From: Anisus vortex
Taxonomy: Eukaryota; Mollusca; Gastropoda; Planorbidae
Assembly: GCA_949126835.1 (NCBI GenBank)
Contig: OX421498.1
Location: forward strand, 29,778,581 to 29,842,580
Reading direction: 5' to 3'
DNA length: 64,000 nucleotides
The notes beneath the pieces were generated by a model. The model had not been told where the DNA came from. It saw only the letters and a list, made by a program, of their open reading frames with translations, and searched no databases. Positions 1 to 11,975 of the stretch are shown here, one piece after another (within the stretch, counting starts at the first letter, position 1; each line of letters begins with the position of its first letter). A program made the position numbers and the translations under genes.

Positions 1-1882
1 CACATTGATGGTTTTTAACATTTGAATTTATTTGTCAAGATATTATTTTAGTAATAAATATACATTCTTTATAGTTTGATCTAGGCATGTTAAAACCGGT
101 TTTTATTCAAAACCAGTTTTCGGTTCTATAAAACCGGTTTGAAACCGGATTTCGGTTTCCCCCATCCCCCCTCACAAGCTCCACCGCGCAATGTCACAAG
201 TCACAGGCCGGAAAAGCCAAATGTTCGTAATTTTGTAGGTATATTTGAAAAATAGTTCAAGCTTAATTAGTGATTGCAGGGCATTCAAGGGGTTGATTTG
301 TGTGAATGCAATATTATATTGTACACTTTACCATAACATTATTTAGAACTATACTAAAATCTGGGCGAATTGATTAAAACCGATAATAGCTTTCAATACG
401 GTAGTGATAATATGTACACCGTAGAATTAGACGTAAAATAATGTACTGAAAGGGTTCACGGAGCATTAATCAAAAGAATGTATTTAATAGTGCCGTTAAC
501 AATAAAGCACAGACGCGGTGTTTAGACGAATAGTTCAGGGTCAAAGGACAAAACTAGTTTGCGTCTCTCCATTGCGTAGGCCTACATCAAAGAAGAGGGT
601 GTGTGGGGGAGGGGGGGGCACATCTAAAACATGAGCCGAAAAGTACAAAAAATTCATGTTTATTATAACTGTAAATTGACATTTAATTTTGTTTTCATAA
701 CATTTAATTTTGGTTTCATGTTGGTTTTATCGCAAGCCATAGATCTAGTTGGTATTTGAAAAAAAAAAGAAACACAATATCTAAGACAGAGAATCCAAAA
801 TTTTTTTGTTAAGATTTCCATCAGAACCAGAAAAAAAGGGCGTGCTACTTGAAGTAATAATTACTTTCCAACCAACAAACCGAAATCCGGTTTTACCGGA
901 ATCCGGTATTCCGGTTTTCGTTTAACATCCCTAGTTTGATCACAGCATAACTGAGATTTACGCTAAATATTAACTTGTGACCACATGAATAACGTTCGAA
1001 TGCAGTTAAGTGGAAGAGATACGGAGTAATCATACGAACTGGGTAGTTAATGTCGTGTTTGAAAATGTACATATAAATTCTTTAGTCATATATTATTTAT
1101 ATAATTTCTTTTATAGTTTGTTCATTTTAAAATTATACAAGTTATACACTGTAAGCCATTTTTTAAAAAAGAAAACAAAAAAGAAACATTAATGCAAAGA
1201 AAACGGGCTAATTATCTCCCTTAAATTAGATTCTCCAAATTTGATGCTAGTGATGCTAAACGAGTTTATTGTTTTAATATAACTAGTGTACTTCTGAAAA
1301 CGCTCAACTATCTTAATTTGCCTTAAATTAGGGAAAGAGTTAAATGTTTCAAATTGATTTCACGGCAAGATATGTCCAGTTTCAATGCAAATCCATTCAG
1401 TGGTCCAATACTTCTAGTGCTTTTAAACCCCGTCCTTGTAAATGCAAGTTCAATTCACTGATACGTGTCGCCATCGACTCGCCATGTCATTCAGAAACAT
1501 CGGCTTCAATAGTCAGTTCACCTCATTTATTACCGGAAATATTTTTTCATCGAGATACATCTTAATTGCTCCCAGTTAAGAAAAAATATATCACTTTCTT
1601 CTAGAAGAGATTTGAGAAACTATAAAATTTACGATCTTAACAATAGATTCAATCACAGATCGCAAGTCCGATGATGAGAGCTTTGCATACAAACATTCCT
1701 AAACTAAGACAGTCGACGTCCAGTGTGATTCCCGTGTAGTTCGCTACGCAGCACCAATTAATTATGCTGACATACGTTGTTTTCACTTGCATTAAAAAAT
1801 ATCATTGGAGGTCTCTCGCGTGCCATTGAAAATCGTTCTGCGTGCCAAGTTTGGCACGCGTGCCTTAGGCTGCTGACACCTG
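1..1882 (+). mobile_element. hAT element copy A, right part, left end outside window
   Basis: The right end reads GGCACGCGTGCC followed by a terminus whose reverse complement is CAGGTGTCAGCAGCC, and it matches the right end of copy B (28826-30594). Long internal stretches also match B, for example the block around 1015-1240 and the sequence around 1640-1700. The left terminus is not in the window; B implies it lies a few hundred bases upstream. The copy is interrupted by another element at 82-933. No intact transposase frame is visible, so this is non-autonomous or decayed. Confidence 0.75.
82..933. mobile_element. Non-autonomous hAT-like element, TAGGGATGTTAA family, copy 1
   Basis: The ends are inverted: TAGGCATGTTAAAACCGG on the left, and on the right CGTTTAACATCCCTA, the reverse complement of TAGGGATGTTAAACG. 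The flanks are a perfect 8-bp duplication GTTTGATC (74-81 and 934-941), the target-site size of hAT transposons. The subterminal sequence is rich in CCGGTTTT words. There is no coding potential. The element sits inside copy A and is therefore younger than it. Confidence 0.85.
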
Positions 1883-1920
1883 CCCTAGACAATTAAAGGC
1901 AAATATCATTATATAATTTT

Positions 1921-2041
1921 TAATTCTAATAATAATAATAATAATTCTTGTATAGCGCATATCCCGTTGATGACCGTTCTATTCGCTGACAACAGTTACA
2001 GACAGAATACAAACACGAAGAACAGACAAAAATGTTTATAT
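1921..2041 (-). mobile_element. Probable LINE-type 3' end with (ATT)n tail, minus orientation
   Basis: Read on the minus strand, the segment ends in GCGCTATACAAG followed by an ATT trinucleotide run. The same signature ends the better preserved LINE 3' ends at 23005-23092 and 27160-27370. No coding part is recognisable here. Confidence 0.4.
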
Positions 2042-2049
2042 GTACAGGA

Positions 2050-3539
2050 TAGAGCCCGACCGAAACCAAATTTTTAGTTTCGGCCGAAAACGAAAACATA
2101 CCGAATATTATACATTGACTTTCGGCCGAAACCGAAGCCAAAACCAAAAGTTTAACTACAACTTCGGCCGAAACCGAAAAATAAACCGAAAATGCAAAAC
2201 ATTTGATTTCAAAAGACTGCACATTTATGTGTAATATTAAATAGTTTATGGGCACTCTATTCGAGTAAACCATTCTTTGGAGTGATTAAATAATCACATA
2301 TTATAATCTTCAGTCTTCTACTTCAGATTAGGGATGTTAATATCCTTTTTTTTCTCAACACCTATTTTCAGTTCTGAATATCCGATTTTTTACCCATTTT
2401 CGGGTCCTCCTCTCCGCCTCCGGGCAAAGTAAGTTATAGTTTGGAAAAGACAAATTTGCATTGATTATACTAAAAAAAATAATGCGAAGGACCATTGATC
2501 CTTATACCGTGGTGAAATCTTTGTAAAAAAAAAACATAGTTGATTTTGGATTAGCAGAAGTCAAAAGCTGTAGTGTCATGAATTTAGACCTTTATAATTA
2601 TAATATAAATCAGTGTATGTTAGATCTATATGTTACATACATTAAAAGAATATTTGTAGAATATGAATAAAATCCCAGACACATCTATCTAGGGTTGATA
2701 GACAACCGGCAAGAAAATTAACATTTTTTGAAAAGAACCTTACACGCTCTGCTTCTCAGTCTACATCAAATAAAATGTTGGGTCAGTTTTACTAATATAC
2801 AATTATTGACAGCTAATGTAATAAAACTGAACATGTTGTGGATTGTGAAACACTAAATATGTCATTCTTTTTGTGTCTCTATGTCTTTCTTTTGAAGTCC
2901 AAGTATCTCGCAACCTTGCGTCTATCGGTCTGTTTGTCTGTTAAAGGAGCGTTCATCATCAGTGTGGAAATTTCATTTTGTTTGTTTTCGGATGCGTAGA
3001 TCAAATGTCTGTACCGACGACTAGCGTTAACATCTGCATTATCTTTTGTATGTGCATGTATCGCAAATTCACAAGCAATATTCGGAATTCGAAAAGAAAA
3101 AAAACTATAAGTCGCCTCTGACAAACGAGTGTTTACTAGGAATATAATGTTAAGGAATTGTTTTGTGATACTTAAACAAGGTTTACAAATATTTCTTCAG
3201 ATAAAAAGATGAATAAATAAGTCATGAATGATTTCCCCCCGAAATCCGGTTTTCGCTTAACATCCCTACTTCATCAGATTAATTCGCAACAGTTTAACTA
3301 AATGAAAGTATCAATAAGCAGAGTAATAGATTCAACAATAGCGTAGCACTTTGAATTTTGAAAGTTTAAATAGATACTCGGTCGTTGACCGAAAGTCAAT
3401 ATCAGTTTCGGCCGAAACCGTAAACAAACCGAAAACTAACCTTTTGTCTTTGGACGAAACCGAATCCACGCCGAAAAAAGTTTTTTTCCTATTTTCGGCG
3501 CCGAAACCAAAGCCGAAACCGAATATCGGTCGGTCTCTA
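2050..3539. mobile_element. hAT-like element with TAGAGACCGACCG termini
   Basis: The left end is TAGAGCCCGACCG and the right end is the reverse complement of TAGAGACCGACCG. The flanking 8-bp duplication GTACAGGA is perfect (2042-2049 and 3540-3547). Both arms are packed with TTCGGCCGAAACC-like palindromic words. The interior is interrupted by an element of the TAGGGATGTTAA family at 2329-3268, so the original element was only about 550 bp. No transposase is present. Confidence 0.85.
2329..3268. mobile_element. Non-autonomous hAT-like element, TAGGGATGTTAA family, copy 2 (nested)
   Basis: The left end is TAGGGATGTTAATATCC and the right end GCTTAACATCCCTA, with a subterminal CCGGTTTTCG as in copy 1 (82-933). 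The left flank is CTTCAGAT and the right flank CTTCATCAGAT; the two agree if a TCA triplet was duplicated in the right copy. It lies inside the 2050-3539 element. Non-coding. Confidence 0.75.
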
Positions 3540-3547
3540 GTACAGGA

Positions 3548-5100
3548 GAAGGATCGTTGTTAGAGATCTGGAGTTTTAGTGTGTTTGAATAGATGTTGAT
3601 TTTTAGAGAACGTGAATTGAAATGAGCTAAATGTATATCATGGTATCTGCATACTATTTGTATTGTTGATAAGCAATAAATTGCTTGCTGAAAAATAGAC
3701 TTATGTAATATAAATTTAATTTAACATTATTTACTAATTAGATCTATTATTTATCTTTTTCAATTCTTGCTTTGTTTAAGTCGATTTAAGGCATATTCAG
3801 ATCAATATACAACAAAGATTAATGAGCTTCAGCAGTAATTAAAGCACTCGCGTGGAGTTTTCTAACCGATTTGAGTCTTTCGTATTCATGGCCACACTAA
3901 AACTTTCAAATTTCAAACCAATTTGCGAATCGAAGAAAATATTTAATGTAAAACTTGGCTGCCTCTACCGGAAGAGACGGAAACCTAACTTGATAGAATC
4001 CTTCAGTGGCCCATAAAATAGCCCGGCTAAAGCCTTTCATGCAGCCAAAGACAAGATCTCTTAAATATAATGCAAGACAGACATGTAACGTTTAGTTACA
4101 ATTTGGTTCAATAAACACATCAAATATTGTTTTGGTTTCCTTGTGGAGGAGACCATTCAGGCTATAAGTAAAAAATAATAATTCCAGCGGTGTTTTTCTT
4201 TTTACATTTATTATTGAACCCATGACCTTCGGTACAGTAAACAAACGATCCCAAGCACCAAATTTATATTCTGATTCCCCATTATACTTTAACTAAGTTC
4301 AATTATATTTTTTTTCCTTCGACCCTCGTTCTTCTCCAACCGTCTCGCCTACCCCCCCCCCCCCCGGTGTCCCCTCCTTTTATCAACGCACGTGCTGAAG
4401 TACGGGGGATCGGGGGAGGAGGGGGATAAACTGTCAATTGAATCAGACGATCTGGCTGACGACACAAAACTCTTCCAATTTCCTGCTCAAAATTGACAAC
4501 TTTTATATCCTTCATCGTTTTTTTTTTCTTCTCCTTTCCCTTCTTTCAGTTCCTCATCTATTTCCTTTAATTACATTATTTTATTATTTTTCTTTTAAAA
4601 AAATCTACTTCGATAGCTCGTGGTATTATCATATTATACATTTATTGAAAAATTTTTCCCAAATTTATTCCTAATATCGTTTAACTTTTTTCAACATTTC
4701 ATACAATTTTATAAAATTAGGAAACAGTGAGCATTAAGTTAAGTTCTTAGATAAACCAAAGACAAAAAATAAGATGGACCCCTTGATCTATTTTTAGAGC
4801 TTGTATGTTCTTTTTTTTTTTCCCGTGCGCAGCCAATAAGGCCAATGACTTCTACGCGCCTTACGTTTGCTTAATGTATACAACTTTTGATTTAAATCTT
4901 AATTTTCCTTTGAGAAAATCAAAGCGAATGACTAAACTGGAAGTCTAGAGGACGTAGTGCGAACGGATTTTCCGAAACTAAGTGTTTCAAGTTATCAAAT
5001 AGCAGAAAAATCAAAGCAAGCGGTCCATCTTATTATAGTTTTTGGATATAGTATTCACTATATTATTGAAACTATTTCACTTTGAGTATATAGATATCTC

Positions 5101-5135
<35 letters not shown>

Positions 5136-5150
5136 GAAAGTACCAGTAAT
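3548..5150. other. Intergenic, no gene seen
   Basis: AT-rich sequence with a polyC run near 4353-4366 and a long polyT run near 5107-5134. Short open frames here are not conserved-looking, and the Pro-rich one near 4303-4515 comes from the polyC tract. Confidence 0.5.
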
Positions 5151-5157
5151 AAAATGG

Positions 5158-5460
5158 GGGAACGCGGGTCGAGAAGGCAGCGCGTTCGTGTGGCATTGGG
5201 TTTGGCAATACCCAAAGGTGTTGGGTTTGAGTCCTGGTGAAAGCTAACAATTCTTTCCCTGGTTTGAGAGGAGGGGTGTCTCTGGGTTTATCCAGCTCTG
5301 ATGGATACCTGTAATCAGTTTGGAAAAAAAAAATTAAAGACGGCTGGGCATTGTGCTGGTTATACACAGTGGCCTAGTATGCCGTGGCCATGGAAACTGA
5401 TAAACGCTGCTTCTCTGGCCTTGTGGATTAATTTGGTCCGACGGATTTTACCTTACTTTC
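5158..5460 (+). mobile_element. tRNA-derived SINE (snail SINE family 1)
   Basis: A tRNA-like head with a B-box-like GGGTTTGAGTCCTGG is followed by a body containing GGCTGGGCATTGTGCTGG, CTAGTATGCCGTGGCCATGG and ATTTGGTCCGACGG. The same body recurs at 9128-9392, 28612-28817 and 49247-49475, and in reverse orientation at several other sites. Diverged and with no clear terminal duplication. Confidence 0.75.
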
Positions 5461-6384
5461 CCTGTAGTAAAATGTTATTTCTACGTAGATTCCCCTATAC
5501 AAATTTGTTCTTAATTGTAGTAGTTGTCACAAAGGTCAGTGCTAGTGATGAAGTCGCTGAGGTTTCTCGTTTCCATGGATACCAAGTTTCTATAGAGTTT
5601 TGCGATTGGAGAGAGATACTCTTCCCAGAATTCTACTCTCTCGGAAAGAGGACACGGATTAGAGGACATGTTCGGCGTGTTGGTTTTTTCTTCTGGAGTT
5701 GTGTTATGTTGTCCGGAATGGAGTAAAGCGATATCTCGCCCGGGGCTACCGACACTAATATGTGATAAGATGCCCGCCGCTTTAGGTGGCCGTGTTACTG
5801 CGGGGACAGGGGACACCCGGGGCGGGCGCGCCTTAGACACTCTCCTTACTTCGGCACCGTATATGATTCGTTGTATGCCTTCGCCGTATTCATTCTGTGA
5901 TGAAGCTGTATTCATTGTGGTAAAAGCAACATTGGTACATTATTCTATCAAAATCTTGGGCCAATGTTACGCCAATATATAGTGCAGTTAATGTAGTCTA
6001 TATCAATTTGTTCGTCAAGCGCAGTAAACTTTACTTTGCATATGTTTAAAGTTTGACTAATACTGTTAAACAAATAATTTTTTTTAAATGTATTATTAAT
6101 GTATTATCAAAAGATTATGTGTTATTGACTTCGATAAATCTTGACCACCTTCTCCAATCAATTATAAATGTCGAACATCTTCAAGCCCACCTTCTTCACC
6201 GCTTCCCCTCCCACCATCACCTATTTTGTTCACATGGATGGCCGAAGTGCCTAAACGGGAAATCCCCTAAAACGTCACGCCCGGGGGCGATGCGTTCATC
6301 GTTCATCGAACGTTTATATAATAGGCTCAACGAATTGGATTAGATCTAATTTCTAAACTCATATTAAAAAGGTATAATTTCTAC
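5461..6384. other. Intergenic with GC-rich patch
   Basis: The stretch 5690-5850 is markedly more GC-rich than its surroundings, with CCCGGGGC and GGGCGCGCC words, and both strands are open there. The open frames have no recognised domain. It could be old regulatory DNA or a decayed repeat. Confidence 0.3.
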
Positions 6385-6800
6385 GCACACAACCTACTGG
6401 TAAGTTGGCGCACTTGACCTACTGGAAATTCAGACGCAACTTTCACCTACTGGAGATTTAGAAGAACCACCTGAAAATTTATACGGAATTTACCTTCTGG
6501 AAATTAAAATTTATTTTACCTTCTGAAAATGTATATGGATTTTACCTTCTGGAAATTTTAATTTATTTTACCTTCGGGAAATTTATACGGATTGTACCTT
6601 CTGGAAATTTTAATTTATTTTACCTTCGGGAAATTTAGACGGATTTTACCTTCAGGAAATTTAAATTTATTTTACCTTCTGGAAATGTACATTTATTTTA
6701 CCTTCGGGAAATTTATACGGATTTTACCTTCTGGAAATTTAAATCTATTTTACGTTCTGGAAATTTAGATGATTTTCCTTTTAAAAATGTAGATGTTTTT
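6385..6800 (+). repeat. Minisatellite, about 26-28 bp unit
   Basis: Tandem units built on TTTTACCTTCTGGAAATTTA alternate between two subtypes, one continuing with AATTTATTTTA and one with TACGGATTTTA. The first units (6390-6480) are diverged and read ACCTACTGG. About a dozen recognisable units. Confidence 0.85.
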
Positions 6801-9127
6801 TTTAACTTTTAAAGACATCCAATTCAAGATTCGTATTAATAAATCGTTTTTTTCTCCAATACTTTTTGCATTGCGACAATAGTTTGAAATTCTGCCGTCA
6901 GAATCCTACACAGCATACCATGGTGAGAATAGCCAGAACACTTTCTATATTTTGTCCTTTAAAAAAAACAACAAAAAACAAATTTCCCAGAAAAAAAAAA
7001 CAAGGAGTTTTTTGTGCCAAAATGTTGAAGCAAATGTTGAAATGGGAAAATGTGTAAATTAACTGCCGATTTGTTCCCCACTCCCACGGATGTATCTTGA
7101 CGTCACGTACAGCCGCTAGGACATGTGCCGCGTTTCTCAGCAGAACCTGTCCAGACAATATTTGAGCAGAAGATAGATACCGGATGTTGAGTGACATTTG
7201 GGGGATTATGGGGAGGGAAAAGTGTATCGTGAGGTAAACATGTGGTCCGGTCACACACATTTTGTTCCCCCATTTTATTTTTTCGAATTTATTTTTTGTT
7301 TTATGCTTTTAGCTTTTAAAGCCACTGTCATGTACGTGAATGTCACACGATATGCATGGAGATGACATCAAATGACATGTTTCTTTCCGTGTGTTGCTAT
7401 GGAAACCATAAGCTTATGGTGGATTACTTTAAATTGACAGAACATAGAAGTAAAGGGTCTTTTTTTAGACATTTTTGTTTACTTTCTGGCGATGCGCAGC
7501 TTTTATTGGCCACGGCGTGCAAAGAGATTATGTGACCAGCACAATTACTGTGACATATACATATCGCGAACTGGCGTCATATACCCTTCCTTCCATACAG
7601 GAGAAAAAATAAAAATCTTCATTAGCCAGGCTTTTTGAAGCAATGTCTTCGGAAAGGGGATCTAAAAATTTACCCAGAGACTACATAGCTTGAGATTCAA
7701 GGCTATATAGAATAAAAGTTCTGTAAAATTCTTGGAAAGTTATGTAATACTCTATCCTCATGTTATGAATACTTAAATCTATGTTTTGGTTTTTTAGTTT
7801 TCTCTCAGTACGTCGGCAGTAAGTTAAAGGAAAATGGCCAATTATCTTTAACAAGAGAAGACAAGCCAGGCGTGCGCCCCGAGGTTGTGTTATCTCCCCC
7901 CTTAAGTACTTTTTTTTCCATTTTCCTTTGAACAATGTATGCAAATGTAATCCGACATAGGAAGTTCGTGACATGAAGACAATCCTGGTATTGATGGAAA
8001 ATTTAAAAAATGTAGGTCGTTAATATAACTTACTAATTATTTATTAGACCGTGTGTGCAATGATAGGCTAATTTTCTACAGCTTAACATGTATAAATAAA
8101 CACATTTTTTAATAGCAATTTAAAAAAAAAAATTTTTTGATTGTGTATGTTAGATTTTAAATTTTGAATATTGGATTTTAGTAGTGTTTTTTTTTAATTT
8201 CGGGGTGGGTGTTAAAACCGGCACTAAACAGTAGACATATCTGGAAATTCGACCGCTTACTGCATGACTCAATTCCAGAAGTTGAACAAGTAAAAAAAAA
8301 AATATTAATGCAGAGAGTAAGGGGAAAGTCGGGCGGTCGTGATATCTGAACTACGCACCTTGGATTCGTCAGTGTAAGGCAAAGGTGTTTGTACGAAGCG
8401 CTGGCCACACGATTCCCTTACCTAATGTGGTAATTGAACGCAGGATTTGACACAAGTAAAATCCCAATGTCCTTGCTGTGTAGAAAACACATCAGTAATT
8501 CGTGATGGAGTAGCCTTATGGCAAGGTTTCGGAGCCATTGTTGCAGAGGTTCGATTGCGGGCTTTTTAATGTGAGCAATTGGCTTCGCTCGCAGGCCAAG
8601 AGCTCACTGTGACCACCAGGCCTTTTGTGCTATGCACAAACCTGCACAATACATTCTTACTCCATAGTCGGGATGACATACGCGTAATTTTAACCACACA
8701 ATCTTCTTGCAGTTTATATTTGTATAGGTAAAAGAGACGAGATAGTGGCAGAAGAAAGGGGGAAGTGAAGAAGAGAGGCTGAGGCAGGTTAGGTAGTGAA
8801 GGTGAACTTGGGGAGGTGATTGTTGATCTCGTGAGGTTTTGTTTGAGAGGAGAAAATTGCACATGAGGATAGTGGATAACGTGAGTAGAGAATATTATTT
8901 AGAGTCCAATGTATTATCGTAGCACAGTCTGTCTTTGTGTAAACAGAATAAACATTGCATTTTTGTTACCTTAGAAACGGAAGTTGACTTAGATTATTTT
9001 TATACGATGTGAGGCTAGAAGAATGGACATGCATGGACCGCAAGCAACTTTAAACACGTCTGCAACAACCCTGACCTAATGTGGCAAATAGAAGGGATAT
9101 TTGCAGGGCTGTAACCTCATTAATTAG
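6801..9127. other. Intergenic, no gene seen
   Basis: AT-rich DNA with short SINE-like scraps near 7500-7560 and 8395-8420 (words resembling CTGGCCACACAATCCC). The stretch 8560-8870 is less repetitive and has open frames on the minus strand, but they are low-complexity Ser/Pro/Leu with no recognised domain. Confidence 0.45.
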
Positions 9128-9392
9128 TGGCGAGGTGCAGCGCGTTCGGCTGGCGTATACTGGAGGTTCTGGGTTTGAATCCTGGCTAAGGCTAGAATCT
9201 GTTTCTGGGACTGGAGGGTTCTCCTGAGTCTACTCAGCTCTGTTGGCTACCTGACATTCGTTGGGGTAAAGTAAAGGCGTCTGGGCATTGTGCTGGCCAC
9301 ACAATAAACTAGTATGCCGTGGCCACAGGAACTGGTGAACGCTGCTTCACTATCCCTATGGCGTCAATTTGGTCCGAATGGTACTTTTTAAA
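9128..9392 (+). mobile_element. tRNA-derived SINE (family 1), well preserved
   Basis: The head has GCGCGTTCGGCTGGCG and a B box GGGTTTGAATCCTGGC. The body contains GACTGGAGGGTTCTCCTGAG, GGGCATTGTGCTGGCCACAC, CTAGTATGCCGTGGCCACAG and CAATTTGGTCCGAATGG, and ends with GTACTTTTT. This is one of the most complete copies in the window. The tRNA-like head implies RNA polymerase III transcription when active. Confidence 0.8.
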
Positions 9393-9825
9393 TCATTGAT
9401 TAAACCATCCCTTCCTTGCCGTGGAGCATACGCATCACAATTTAGTGCGGGCGTGCTTGCTCCGCGTTGTACTGGCCACACAATCTCTTTTCCTGATTTT
9501 GTCACCGAAACTTTTGAATTGTACTGCCACACTCCTGTAAATGGTCCTGTTTTTCACCCCATCTTCTCTGACGCATCTCCCCTTCCTCTATCCCAGCATT
9601 CTCATGTCACCGGAAATGACAGCTGCTGTCTTGGACAGCACCCTACAAGTCCCGAGCTCACCAAACGCTGTCCCAGACTGCCCCTCGTCAATACATAATT
9701 ATAACCAAACAAGAAGAATGCAATCTGGACCACCGCACCACAACAGAAGAGAAAAAAAAGGTAGGGGGAGCCAACTCGAGTAATTAATTTCCTTACCTTC
9801 AGGGCTAATAGCTACATCAGGACAT
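9393..9825. other. Intergenic, no gene recognised
   Basis: Balanced-composition sequence with an open frame on the plus strand from 9369 to 9698 that begins in the SINE tail. No domain is recognised and no flanking splice sites stand out. Confidence 0.3.
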
Positions 9826-10850
9826 TTGCTAATCTTTCTTTTTCTTTCTCTCTCTCTCACACACACACACACAAGCACACTCTTTTTACTCCCTAGCTCA
9901 CTCTGTCTTTCTATATAGACCCCTCCCTCTCTCTCTCTTTCTCTGGCTCTTGTTTCCCATGTGGTCTTTTTCACCCTATCCCCATCTCATTCTCTCTTTC
10001 TCTCTCTCTGTCTCTCATTCCACCTTTCTTTCTTTTAACCTATTCTTCCCTCCCACCCCCATTCTTCTACTCACTATTTCTCCCTCCCCTACTCTATTAC
10101 CATCCATCTCTCTGTCAATCTCTTCCTTTCTTCCTTTCCTTCCTCTCTTGTTCACTCTTACTTGATTACGTCACTACTTAGAGGCATACGTATTACAATT
10201 TCTGAATTATTTTTTGTTGCTTTCATTTTTTCACTCTTACTATCATTTTCTAAATTGCATTCAAACGTTTTCTCTCCCTCATTCTCTTCCTCTCTCTCTA
10301 TTTCTGTCCCTTCTCCTTTCTAACGCTCTCCCTCTGTCTCTCTCGCCCTCTTTATCCCTTACAATCTCTTTCTCTTTCTCACTAGCTCCTATCTCTCCCC
10401 CTATCTCTCTCTCTCCCCTCTCCTCTCTATCCCTCGCTCCCTCTTTCTCTTCCTCTCTCCCTCTTTCTCTTCCTCTCTCCCTGTTTCTCTTCCTCTCTTC
10501 TTCGAACCCTCTCTCTCTTTCTTTCCCTCGCTCCCTCACTCTCCATCTTTCTCTCCCTCTCTCTTCCTCTCTCGCCATCTCTTTACCTCTAGACCCCACT
10601 CCCTCGCTCCCTCTCTCTCTCCATCTTTCTCTCCCTCTCTCTTCCTCTCTCGCCATCTCTTTACCTCTAGACCCCTCTCCCTCGCTCCCTCTCACTCTCC
10701 ATCTTGCTCTCCCTCTCTCTTCCTCTCTCGCCATCTCTTTACCTCTAGACCCCACTCCCTCGCTCCCTCTCTCTCCATCTATCTCTTGCTCTCTCTCCCC
10801 CCTCTCCATCTCTCTCCCCCTCTCTTTCTCTCTCTATCTGCTAGTCAGCC
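9826..10850 (+). repeat. Long polypyrimidine tract with higher-order repeat
   Basis: About 1 kb almost entirely of C and T on the plus strand. From about 10510 to 10800 it is organised into four units of roughly 70-75 bp, each with TCTCGCCATCTCTTTACCTC, then TAGACCCC and CCCTCGCTCCCTC. Long open frames on both strands are by-products of the composition. Confidence 0.9.
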
Positions 10851-11130
10851 CACTGAAGCTGATCTAATTAATTATTGTCAATTCGGTCGAGCTCATCACC
10901 ATTTGTCTCGCCCAGAGCTGAAGGGAAAAACCAATTTAAAAAAACAAAACCCAGCTAAAACGATGTTCAAATAGGAAGCAGATGACACATGTTTACGCAA
11001 TTGTTTATTCTGCCCAGTTATCTCATTAGCAAATGACACACTTGACATTTGACATTCATAAACAGCAGAGTGGCACGGCAAAGCCGCTCATTATGGGAAC
11101 CGATTGGGACCTGAATCAAACAATAAGAAG
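10851..11130. promoter_or_regulatory. Candidate conserved non-coding element (unproven)
   Basis: A non-repetitive island between two repeat tracts, with dense transcription-factor-like words: TAATTAATTATTGTCAAT (homeodomain plus SOX-like), CACCATTTG (E-box-like), TTGTTTATTC (forkhead-like) and TTATCTCATTAGC (GATA plus homeodomain-like). It has no open frame of note. Regulatory function is inferred from composition only. Confidence 0.25.
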
Positions 11131-11451
11131 GATGGGTAGTGTGTGTGTGTGGTTGGGTATAACAATTAGACCTCCCCTACGTCTCACTCCCCGCCCCTGC
11201 CCCCACGCCTACAGTTGACTTGGTTTGCGGCGTCAGGGTTTTTCTTTTGGCCATTAGATTTATGGATGTATTAACTAACTTATAACTACACTAATATTTT
11301 CAAAGTATGTTATTGTTGCATTCGGCTAGTTTAGAAGTTATGAAACACACAAAAAGTAGTTTTCACCAGTTCTAAATTAGCCTCCCTACCGTGCCCTAAT
11401 CTTGGACTAGTTTCCAACCTTCCCATTTTATACTATTTTTAGTCCTGGCCC

Positions 11452-11975
11452 CTAGATAGATTAGATAGATTAGATAGATTAGATAGATTAGATAGATTAG
11501 ATAGATTAGATAGATTAGATAGATTAGATAGATTAGATAGATTAGATAGATTAGATAGATTAGATAGATTAGATAGATTAGATAGATTAGATAGATTAGA
11601 TAGATTAGATAGATTAGATAGATTAGATAGATTAGATAGATTAGATAGATTAGATAGATTAGATAGATTAGATAGATTAGATAGATTAGATAGATTAGAT
11701 AGATTAGATAGATTAGATAGATTAGATAGATTAGATAGATTAGATAGATTAGATAGATTAGATAGATTAGATAGATTAGATAGATTAGATAGATTAGATA
11801 GATTAGATAGATTAGATAGATTAGATAGATTAGATAGATTAGATAGATTAGATAGATTAGATAGATTAGATAGATTAGATAGATTAGATAGATTAGATAG
11901 ATTAGATAGATTAGATAGATTAGATAGATTAGATAGATTAGATAGATTAGATAGATTAGATAGATTAGATAGATA
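11452..11975 (+). repeat. Perfect 9-bp satellite (AGATAGATT)n
   Basis: About 58 tandem copies of AGATAGATT with no visible mismatch until the last few bases. The array is unusually homogeneous for its length, and the assembled copy number may be underestimated. Confidence 0.97.

Noticed and set aside
5511..5915. 134-codon minus and 141/104-codon plus frames
   Set aside because: They overlap each other, partly run through a SINE, and show no family resemblance.
10214..10867. 217-codon plus frame and 176-codon minus frame
   Set aside because: Polypyrimidine tract; Ser/Leu/Pro on one strand and Arg/Glu/Gly on the other are expected from composition.
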